Source: Lachnospiraceae bacterium UBA3814 | Lineage (GTDB): Bacteria; Bacillota; Clostridia; Lachnospirales; Lachnospiraceae | Length of the DNA stretch: 14,712 nt | Direction of reading: 5' to 3' | Assembly: GCA_002368575.1 (NCBI GenBank) | Contig: DFEA01000069.1 | Span: 1 to 14,712, forward strand | Shown here: positions 1 through 5,270 of the stretch, piece by piece | Layout of the letters: every line of letters begins with the position of its first letter | Position numbering within the stretch: the stretch's first letter is position 1 | Notes under the pieces: generated by a model | The model's input: the letters and a program-made list of their open reading frames with translations, nothing else | What the model was told of the DNA's origin: nothing | The model's database searches: none | Position numbers and translations under genes: made by a program

Positions 1-301
1 CCTCATCTGCTTTTTCTTTCACAGCCTTATCAGCCTTTTTTGCAGCAGCCTTACCCTTCTTAGCATTCTTAGCCGGAGCAGCCTTGTCCTTCTTAGTGGC
101 CGGAGCAGCCTTGTCCTTATAACCACTCAGATCCTCTCCAAAATAGTCAGACAGCTTCTTGATGGACGCGTTGCCGGGTTTATTCGCTCCGCTCTCCCAT
201 CTGGAATAGGAGTTTGCCGGTATCCCCATCTCCTTCGCTACCGCTGCCTGAGTCAGTTTCTTTTTCTTTCTTAATTCTGTAAGCTTTTCTCCGATAGTCA
301 T
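1..301 (-). CDS. XRE-family helix-turn-helix protein with Lys/Ala-rich tail (3' end outside the window)
   Basis: Residues 1-55 form a Cro/C1-type helix-turn-helix: the start MTIGEKLTELRKKKKLTQ, then AVAKEMGIP and SYSRWESGANKP, which fit the recognition-helix region. From about residue 60 the protein turns into a Lys/Ala/Pro tail with two KDKAAPA units followed by KK-rich blocks, like histone H1 or long HU tails. It is still open at the window edge, so the stop is not seen. The ATG at 301 has a GGAG ribosome site that overlaps the stop of the gene upstream, so it is the third gene of the HU operon and probably translated with it. A DNA-binding domain plus a basic disordered tail, made alongside HU, suggests a nucleoid-associated or regulatory role; that role is inference. 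The fold assignment is confident, the target DNA unknown. Confidence 0.85.
   Translation of the reverse strand, partial: MTIGEKLTELRKKKKLTQAAVAKEMGIPANSYSRWESGANKPGNASIKKLSDYFGEDLSGYKDKAAPATKKDKAAPAKNAKKGKAAAKKADKAVKEKADE
72..118. repeat. 20-bp direct repeat in the basic tail of the XRE gene
   Basis: The same 20 bases occur at 72-91 and 99-118, a 27-bp period (nine codons). On the minus strand each copy encodes Lys-Asp-Lys-Ala-Ala-Pro plus the first part of Ala. The copies are identical at the DNA level, which points to recent slippage or duplication within the tail. Confidence 0.8.
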
Positions 302-313
302 TTTATTGTCTCC

Positions 314-652
314 TTAAATCTCAAAGCTTCCATCATGCCCGTCTATGACATAGTAGACTCTGTTTTCTTCAGGCTTGACGTAAATATCCAGCTTACCAGT
401 CTCTACCCCACAAGCTTTCCTTGCTCTTTCAACAATATCCGTATATGATATTGCCTTCCCTGCATACTGAATTTCAAAGAAAACAGCATCGTTGCCCTTT
501 GTCATAGCGGCTTCATCATTGTTTAGAGCAGCACTCTTCTGTTCAATCCTCTTTTGCTGATCCTTTTGGGATTCAATTTTCTTAGGTTCAACTTTCTTCG
601 ATTCTATTTTCTTCGGTTCAACTTTCTTCGTCTCTATTCTATGTTTTCTCAC
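314..652 (-). CDS. Small protein with Lys/Glu repeat tail and DUF6465-like domain
   Basis: This 112-residue protein has two parts. Residues 1-50 are charged and low in complexity, with a perfect doubling of the decapeptide KKVEPKKIES at residues 9-28. Residues 54-112 form a compact domain (VFFEIQYAGKAISY, then LDIYVKPEENRVYYVIDG). I recognise this as resembling the Lachnospiraceae family DUF6465, recalled rather than searched; its function is unknown. The start is GTG at 652. The upstream HU gene stops at 649, so the two overlap by 4 bp (GTGA), implying coupled translation; the HU-coding AAGAAGGG stretch serves as ribosome site. The gene lies between HU and an XRE protein with a basic tail, so a nucleoid-linked role is plausible but unproven. 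Confidence 0.8.
   Translation of the reverse strand: MRKHRIETKKVEPKKIESKKVEPKKIESQKDQQKRIEQKSAALNNDEAAMTKGNDAVFFEIQYAGKAISYTDIVERARKACGVETGKLDIYVKPEENRVYYVIDGHDGSFEI
569..628. repeat. Two tandem 30-bp units encoding KKVEPKKIES
   Basis: Residues 9-18 and 19-28 of the minus-strand gene at 314-652 are the same ten residues. The DNA of the two units is nearly identical. Each unit is also internally repetitive (KKVEP/KKIES), so the tail may have grown by 15-bp and 30-bp duplications. Confidence 0.75.
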
Positions 653-942
653 TTCTTACCCTTCTTTCCGTTGTTTACAGCATCCTTCAGAGCCTTCCCC
701 GCCTTAAAAGCAGGCGCTACAGAAGCAGCGATCTTGATAGCTTCTCCAGTCTGGGGGTTCTTGCCTGTTCTAGCTGCACGTTCTCTGGTCTCAAAGGTTC
801 CGAAGCCAGTAAGAGTCAGCTTCTCCTTCTTTGCCAGTTCTTCTGTAATGGTTTCTGTGAGCGCTTCAAGTACAGCACCCGCATCCTTCTTAGATACATC
901 CGCCTTCTCAGCCAATGCTGCGATCAGTTCTGTTTTATTCAT
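649..942 (-). CDS. hup: HU family DNA-binding protein
   Basis: HU is the homodimeric histone-like protein that bends and compacts DNA in the nucleoid. The 97-residue sequence begins MNKTELIAALAEKADVSKKDA and carries the HU/IHF signature at about residues 46-66 (GFGTFETRERAARTGKNPQTG), including the Asn62-Pro63 pair at the tip of the DNA-binding arm. It ends in a short Lys-rich tail (NGKKGKK), slightly longer than the usual 90-residue form. AAGGAG stands 7 bases before the ATG at 942. A promoter is visible 46-74 bp upstream. The next gene overlaps the stop by 4 bp, so HU heads a three-gene operon. The assignment is secure; the symbol is generic. Confidence 0.97.
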   Translation of the reverse strand: MNKTELIAALAEKADVSKKDAGAVLEALTETITEELAKKEKLTLTGFGTFETRERAARTGKNPQTGEAIKIAASVAPAFKAGKALKDAVNNGKKGKK

Positions 943-987
943 GATGTTCTCCTTCCGGAAAAAATATGATGTGATAATAACTAAGAT

Positions 988-1016
988 ATTGTATCAGAAT
1001 ATAAGGGATTATACAA
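988..1016 (-). promoter_or_regulatory. Sigma-A-type promoter of the HU operon
   Basis: Read on the minus strand: -35 TTGTAT (1016-1011), a 17-bp spacer, and -10 TACAAT (993-988) preceded by TG one base upstream (extended -10). The predicted start is near 981, giving a leader of about 39 nt. A short inverted repeat (TATAA-4-TTATA, 1000-1013) lies in the spacer and could be a regulator site. Confidence 0.7.
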
Positions 1017-1104
1017 GATGTGGGTTTGGATGGAAAAACCAGAAAAAGAGACGCGAACAATCCAAGCCTATAGCGAACTCTTGGATCAGGATATAGTAGT
1101 TATC

Positions 1105-1317
1105 TCAACCAAACCGTTCAAGAAGGCTCAATGCCGCTGCCCTGACAGCCCTGATCAACGGGCTGGAAAAGACATGATCGAAATGTACGCCGTCAAGCTT
1201 TCCGGCCGCCTCCCTGGCCTCTTTAATTCCTTCTTCGTTCAGCGGATGGTCGCTTCTTCCCTGTAAGACATTTGCCTTATTCAGTTCTGTCTTCCCATGC
1301 CGGATTATATAGATCAT
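1105..1317 (-). pseudogene. Remnant of a histidine phosphatase (phosphoglycerate mutase-like), N-terminus only
   Basis: The reading frame begins MIYIIRHGKTELNKANVLQG and includes SDHPLNEEGIKEA and VFSSPLIRAV. These are the catalytic RHG motif and following segments of the histidine phosphatase superfamily. Family members are about 180-230 residues and need a second histidine and further residues towards the C-terminus. Here the family-like sequence stops at about residue 58 and the frame ends at residue 70 in unrelated sequence. The remaining homology is not seen in any frame downstream. The ribosome site before the ATG at 1317 is weak (GAAAAG). I call it a truncated, probably inactive gene. 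Expression of a 70-residue peptide cannot be excluded. Confidence 0.75.
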
Positions 1318-1363
1318 ATCTTTTCTTTACCGTGGATCAGATTGGTAATAATAACAATCAGGA

Positions 1364-1576
1364 TTAACACCCCGGCTGCTCTTCGTCATAGATGATCGGC
1401 TTCAGCTTTTCAAGCACGATCTTATCCCTGTCATTCAGAATTGATTCGTCTGCAAGTATTCTTTTCACCTCACCTGTCACCTGCGTATGACTGCCGACAG
1501 TAACTGTATTTACCACCTTGCACTCCAATGATAAGGGCATTTCATTTATAATCGGTACATTTACCGTTTCCGCGAA
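1364..1576 (-). pseudogene. Remnant of a flavin reductase/flavoredoxin-like gene, C-terminus only
   Basis: Minus-strand translation gives VNVPIINEMPLSLECKVV, then TVGSHTQVTGEVKRI, and ends KPIIYDEEQPGC before a TAA at 1364-1366. The pattern (NAPxIxExPLxLEC ... GSHxxxxGEV ... KPIIYD) matches the C-terminal part of flavin reductase-like FMN-binding proteins, which are about 180-200 residues. The N-terminal FMN-binding half is missing: upstream of about 1576 the frame has no similarity and soon meets a stop in AT-rich DNA. The only internal ATG (1540) would give 58 residues with no good ribosome site. It is therefore a decayed gene end, recognised from recalled family patterns and not from a search. 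Confidence 0.65.
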
Positions 1577-1722
1577 AATAACTAGTCTTTTTTGTACCTT
1601 TCTAGTTAAAATTAATTAAAATTAGTAGTTATTAACCATCATTTTCTCGGAAAAAAGAAAGAAATGAAACGATATAATCAGATCAGGAATTGTATAAGAT
1701 TTACCCTTTGAAAAAATAAGAA
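1577..1722. other. AT-rich intergenic stretch without a gene
   Basis: No plausible reading frame is seen. A 6-bp inverted repeat (AACTAG 1580-1585 with CTAGTT 1602-1607) lies where the flavin-reductase remnant loses its homology and may mark a deletion joint. Otherwise I see only A/T-rich sequence. Confidence 0.5.
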
Positions 1723-1770
1723 ATTGAAAAGCCCGTATCGCTGAAATACAGTAAATACGGGCTTTTCAAT
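1723..1770 (-). terminator. Rho-independent terminator of the tRNA-Thr gene
   Basis: A perfect 16-bp inverted repeat (1723-1738 with 1755-1770) encloses a 16-nt loop. On the minus strand the GC-rich stem (AAGCCCGTAT) is followed by a T-rich run at about 1722-1709 (TTCTTATTTTTTC). The first arm begins at the tRNA discriminator base, so the processed 3' end lies directly at the hairpin. Confidence 0.85.
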
Positions 1771-1842
1771 GCTGATGTCCAGAATCGAACTGGAGACCCC
1801 CGCACTACCAATGCGGTGCACTACCGACTGTGCTACATCAGC
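1770..1842 (-). tRNA. tRNA-Thr, anticodon GGT
   Basis: Read on the minus strand the sequence folds as a normal cloverleaf. The acceptor stem is GCTGATG/CATCAGC with discriminator A at 1770. The D arm is GCACAGTCGGTAGTGC. The anticodon stem is CCGCA/TGCGG with loop TTGGTAG, giving anticodon GGT, which reads ACC and ACU. The T arm is TCCAG-TTCGATT-CTGGA. The CCA end is not encoded; the sequence continues ATT after the acceptor stem. Confidence 0.96.
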
Positions 1843-1917
1843 TTCCTTTAGATGCCGGTAAAACGACCGGCCATTTCGGGTTGGGCTGTTCTGTAAATAT
1901 CTTTACTCCGAACACGC

Positions 1918-1942
1918 TTAATACCATAACACATTCCCGGGA
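1918..1942 (-). promoter_or_regulatory. Possible promoter of tRNA-Thr
   Basis: On the minus strand an extended -10, TGGTATTAA, places TATTAA at 1923-1918, about 75 bp before the tRNA. The -35 region is poor (T-rich only). It is the best candidate I see, with low certainty. Confidence 0.3.
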
Positions 1943-1997
1943 AAAATACCACTACTTTTTTCATTTTTTCAAACTTCTTTCTTGTGGCTCAAAAATG

Positions 1998-2006
1998 TGG
2001 TAAAAT
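1998..2006 (+). promoter_or_regulatory. Possible extended -10 promoter of the transporter gene
   Basis: TGGTAAAAT (TAAAAT at 2001-2006) fits an extended -10 element; no good -35 is seen. The start would give a leader of about 115 nt before the ATG at 2128. The leader contains a nested inverted repeat: TTATATG 2057-2063 with CATATAA 2071-2077, flanked by TCAGG 2052-2056 and CCTGA 2086-2090. Confidence 0.35.
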
Positions 2007-2127
2007 GAGAGCGGTATCTGTAATCTGCAGAAACGGAACATCCGCCGCGGATCAGGTTATATGCAGCCCTCATATAAATAAGAGACCTGACCGGTTCTTA
2101 AAAATAAACTGAAAGGGGATAAAAGCT

Positions 2128-3519
2128 ATGTCCTCAAGCAGAAATTCCTTCACGGGTACGCTGGGCTTTGTTATCGCTGCCGCCGCAAGTGCGGTAGGGC
2201 TTGGCAATATCTGGCGTTTCCCTTTCCTTGCCGCACGTGACGGAGGCGGCATTTTCCTCCTGACCTATCTTATTCTGGCTCTGACCTTCGGCTTTACACT
2301 GCTCACCTCTGAGGTAGCTATAGGACGGATGACCAGGAAAAGCCCTCTTACAGCCTACACCTCCATAAATAAAAACGCGCGCCCTATCTGTATAATGGCC
2401 TGTGTGATACCCATTATCATTCTTCCCTATTACTGTGCCATCGGAGGCTGGGTACTCAAATATTTTATATCTTTTCTTTCGGGGCAGGCCGAAAGGGCTG
2501 CGGAGGAAGGCTATTTTACCGGCTTTATCTCCGATGTATCCTCTCCCATAATAATGATGGCCATTTTTCTGGCTATAACAATGTCAGTTGTAATACTGGG
2601 AGTAGACAAAGGGATAGAAAAATTCTCAAAGCTTGCGATGCCTTTTCTGATCCTTCTTATCCTTATAATATGCATTTTTTCTCTTACTCTCTCCCATACC
2701 GATGAAAGCGGGACCGTGCGTACGGGTATGGAGGGCTTAAGGATCCTTTTCATTCCCGACTTTTCATCGCTTACCTTCCAAAGCCTGATGAATACGCTGA
2801 TGGATGCAATGGGACAGCTTTTCTACAGCCTCAGTATCGCAATGGGGATCATGATAGCCTATGGATCTTATATGCGTGATGATACCAATCTTCCCAAGGC
2901 GATCGGTCAGATAGAGATATTCGATACGGCCATTGCATTTCTGGCAGGTATAATGATAATTCCCGCCGTTTATGTTTTTATGGGAAAGGAAGGGATGGAA
3001 GCCTCCGGTCCCGGGCTCATGTTCGTCACTCTCCCCAGGGTATTCTCACAGATGGGGAGGATCGGGGCATTCATCGGCTGTCTGTTCTTTGCAATGGTGC
3101 TCTTTGCTGCCACGACCAGCTCGGTTTCCATACTTGAAGCCATAGTATCAAGCTTCGTTGACCGGTTTGGCATTGAAAGGAAAAAGGCGGTCATGCTCGA
3201 AGGCGTGATCTGCTTTGCTCTGGGGACCCTGGTGTGCCTGGGCTATAACCTTTTGTATTTTGAATACACCCTTCCCAACGGTGCTGTGGGACAGCTGCTT
3301 GACATAATGGACTATGTAAGCAATAACCTTATGATGCCTCTTGTTTCAATCGGCACCTGTATTCTTGTCGGATGGGTCACAAATCCCGATAAGATCATAG
3401 GCGAAATAACAAAAAACGGCGAAAGCTTTAACAGGAAGACTGTATTTGTCGTAATGCTGCGATACATAGCACCTGTTATGCTTTTCGCCATTCTTATTAA
3501 GGCCCTTGGCCTTCTTTGA
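2128..3519 (+). CDS. Sodium-dependent transporter, NSS/SNF family (LeuT/MhsT type)
   Basis: This is a membrane symporter that couples Na+ entry to uptake of an amino acid or similar small amine. Residues 1-45 carry the family hallmark of TM1, ASAVGLGNIWRFPFLAARDGGG. The Asn27 and Arg30 positions coincide with LeuT numbering for Na+ binding and the external gate. Roughly 11-12 hydrophobic spans follow through residue 463, a normal bacterial length. The segment around FYSLSIAMGIMIAYGSYM is the TM6-like region. GAAAGGGG stands 9 bases before the ATG at 2128. The gene is monocistronic on the plus strand, between a tRNA and a convergent DUF975 gene. The substrate cannot be read from sequence; tryptophan or other hydrophobic amino acids are typical of bacterial members. 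Confidence 0.95.
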   Translation: MSSSRNSFTGTLGFVIAAAASAVGLGNIWRFPFLAARDGGGIFLLTYLILALTFGFTLLTSEVAIGRMTRKSPLTAYTSINKNARPICIMACVIPIIILPYYCAIGGWVLKYFISFLSGQAERAAEEGYFTGFISDVSSPIIMMAIFLAITMSVVILGVDKGIEKFSKLAMPFLILLILIICIFSLTLSHTDESGTVRTGMEGLRILFIPDFSSLTFQSLMNTLMDAMGQLFYSLSIAMGIMIAYGSYMRDDTNLPKAIGQIEIFDTAIAFLAGIMIIPAVYVFMGKEGMEASGPGLMFVTLPRVFSQMGRIGAFIGCLFFAMVLFAATTSSVSILEAIVSSFVDRFGIERKKAVMLEGVICFALGTLVCLGYNLLYFEYTLPNGAVGQLLDIMDYVSNNLMMPLVSIGTCILVGWVTNPDKIIGEITKNGESFNRKTVFVVMLRYIAPVMLFAILIKALGLL

Positions 3520-3546
3520 CAGTTTAACCTCACATCCTGCCAAATA

Positions 3547-3576
3547 ATAGTCAGCGACCTTTATGTCGCTGACTAT
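3547..3576. terminator. Perfect 12-bp hairpin between convergent genes
   Basis: ATAGTCAGCGAC (3547-3558) pairs perfectly with GTCGCTGACTAT (3565-3576) across a 6-nt loop. It lies 27 bp after the transporter stop and 37 bp beyond the stop of the opposing DUF975 gene. Neither side has a long T-run (minus side CTATTATTTGG), so it is a likely but non-classical bidirectional terminator. Confidence 0.55.
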
Positions 3577-3613
3577 AGCCTCAGTCAGAACCGGTCCGGT
3601 CCTTTGAACCTGA

Positions 3614-4375
3614 TCATTTCATTTCCGCTTTTGCTTCCTCATAAAATTCGGCCATGGTTGCGTCATAATACGGATTCACATAAAATACATTAAGGATTCC
3701 CAGGGTAAGCGCACCAAGAAAAAACCATCCGAAAAAGGAAAGCCCCAGAATAAAATACTTCATCTTCCTGCCATCCATCATTTTCCGGGAAAGAGTGATC
3801 ACCTCATTGCTTCCCATATCGGGATTCTCCGCACGGATATAAGGAACCATCGCATATGAAAACGTCTTGATGATCCCGGGGATCACAAACAGCGCCGTCC
3901 ACAGGCAGATATAAATATCGCTCAGCAAAAGCGTCACCACATTTTTCCACCAGGCCGGCTTAAAGCCTCTTCCTATATCAGATACACTGCCCTCGCCCCT
4001 GCTGTTTTTCAGAAAGAAATATTTGCAGCCCAGCCTAAGCGGGTTCCTGACTAAAACTTTAAATATGGCGGAAAAAATGATGATCCCCGTAATAGCTGCC
4101 ATAAGAATGCCAAGTGCGACCATAAGGCCCTCTTCTCCGGCCTCATTCTGCACACTGTTAAGCGCATCCGTAAAATTCCCGGCAAACTGTGCATCCCCTT
4201 CTACCGTGACCTGGGTATTACCGCCGACATCCTCCAGCCTGTCCTTAACGCTGCTGACTGCTGTTCCTGCTGAACCGCCTGTAAGTACCATAAAAATGAG
4301 TGCTACAATAACCGAGCTCCAATAGTTTCTCTTAAAAGCTTCCTTTCCCTTTCTCTTCAATTCTTTTCTGTCCAT
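3614..4375 (-). CDS. DUF975 family membrane protein
   Basis: This 253-residue integral membrane protein of unknown function belongs to DUF975. It starts MDRKELKRKGKEAFKRNYW and has hydrophobic spans at YWSSVIVALIFMVLTGG, LMVALGILMAAITGIIIF, ICLWTALFVIPGIIKTF and YFILGLSFFGWFFLGALT. Between them are the DUF975-typical RNPLRLGCKYFF and VITLSRKMMDGRKMKYF segments, and it ends YVNPYYDATMAEFYEEAK. A longer in-frame ATG exists at 4462, but I chose 4375: AGGAGGGG lies 6 bases before it, and the 29 extra residues have no ribosome site and do not fit the family N-terminus. It lies 201 bp downstream of the phosphoesterase gene on the same strand, so it may be co-transcribed or have its own promoter. 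Confidence 0.9.
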   Translation of the reverse strand: MDRKELKRKGKEAFKRNYWSSVIVALIFMVLTGGSAGTAVSSVKDRLEDVGGNTQVTVEGDAQFAGNFTDALNSVQNEAGEEGLMVALGILMAAITGIIIFSAIFKVLVRNPLRLGCKYFFLKNSRGEGSVSDIGRGFKPAWWKNVVTLLLSDIYICLWTALFVIPGIIKTFSYAMVPYIRAENPDMGSNEVITLSRKMMDGRKMKYFILGLSFFGWFFLGALTLGILNVFYVNPYYDATMAEFYEEAKAEMK

Positions 4376-4576
4376 CTTTACCCCTCCTGTTATAAATATT
4401 TTGCCGCGAATCATACCTTCAGGTACGATCAAAGCAGCTTTAAGGATCCTTAAAAAGATCAATCGGCTGCCTTACCGGCCCTGAGCATGGTACATATTCG
4501 TCTTCTGTATGATGAAGCCGGAATATACAGCCTTAATACAGCCTTTATCCGGCATACATCCCGCGTTAATATTTCC
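4376..4576. other. Intergenic region between the phosphoesterase and DUF975 genes
   Basis: It contains a hairpin (GCCGGA 4517-4522 with TCCGGC 4548-4553) whose loop holds two copies of an 11-base direct repeat (minus strand AAGGCTGTATT and AAGGCTGTATA). There is no T-run after it, so it is at best a weak terminator or RNA-stability element. An AAGGATCCTT palindrome is also present. No small gene is evident. Confidence 0.35.
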
Positions 4577-5257
4577 TCAGCCTGAATTACTCAGTCCGTC
4601 CTTCATGGATATTACCATATCATAAAGAAAGGAGCCGGTCTTTCCCCGGCGCGGATACTCATCCCTGCACAGCTCAAGGACATAGTAGCCGGAGGCATTT
4701 ATTATCCTTGTGCCCGAGGGATGCTCTCTTTCCCGTACAAAATGCCCGTACTGCTTATGAACATGGCCGTGCAGCATTACCCTCGGATGGTACCTTTTGA
4801 GCATATCATCAAATACCTTGAAGCCCCTGTGCGGAAGATCCTCCATGTCTCCATAGCCCAAAACGGGTGAATGGGTCACAAGAAGATCAAGACCGTTCAT
4901 AAACTCTATTTTAGGGATCAGCCTTCTGAATCTCTGGTTCATCTCTTTTTCAGTGAAGGTGAGCGGAGCATTGACGCAGCTCATCGATCCGCCGAGCCCT
5001 GCAATACGGAGCCCTTCGAAATCATGGACCATACCGTCTATGCATATCCCTCCCGGAGGCGGATTTTCCGAATATATCCTGTCATGGTTCCCTTTGACAT
5101 ATAAAAGCGGAACATTGAGCATGGACTGCAGAAAATCAAGATAGCCTGGACTCAGATCTCCGCAGGAAATGATAAGATCGATCTCTCCGAGCCGCTCTCT
5201 GTCAAAATAATCCCATATAGCCTTTTCTTCAGTATCCGAAACCGCTAAGATCCTCAT
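4577..5257 (-). CDS. Calcineurin-like metallophosphoesterase with variant first motif
   Basis: A cytoplasmic binuclear-metal phosphoesterase of 226 residues; substrate unknown. Metal-binding motifs appear in order: D8 (AVSDTEE), G-D34 (CGDLSPGYL), GNHD at 56-59, TH129 (LLVTHSP) and HGHVH at 163-167. The usual first motif is D-x-H; here residue 10 is Glu (D8-T9-E10), which may alter metal or substrate choice. The start at 5257 has only a weak purine-rich site (GAAGAA), and the upstream BMP-domain gene ends 13 bp earlier, so translation is probably coupled. The partner has a nucleoside-type ligand fold, so a phosphodiesterase acting on a nucleotide is an attractive but unproven idea. Confidence 0.9.
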   Translation of the reverse strand: MRILAVSDTEEKAIWDYFDRERLGEIDLIISCGDLSPGYLDFLQSMLNVPLLYVKGNHDRIYSENPPPGGICIDGMVHDFEGLRIAGLGGSMSCVNAPLTFTEKEMNQRFRRLIPKIEFMNGLDLLVTHSPVLGYGDMEDLPHRGFKVFDDMLKRYHPRVMLHGHVHKQYGHFVREREHPSGTRIINASGYYVLELCRDEYPRRGKTGSFLYDMVISMKDGLSNSG

Positions 5258-5270
5258 TTCTTCAACATAC

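Noticed and set aside
554..1096. Plus-strand open frame opposite HU and the Lys-repeat gene
   Set aside because: It is Phe/Leu/Ser-rich as expected for the reverse of Lys/Glu codons, has no ribosome site, and overlaps two genes with strong family evidence.
1018..1266. Plus-strand frame beginning MWVWMEKPEK
   Set aside because: Two thirds of it is antisense to the histidine-phosphatase remnant and the start overlaps the HU promoter. The first 30 residues look protein-like but match nothing I recognise.
4376..4462. Longer start for the DUF975 gene
   Set aside because: The 29 extra residues have no ribosome site, whereas ATG 4375 has AGGAGGGG at ideal distance and matches the family start.
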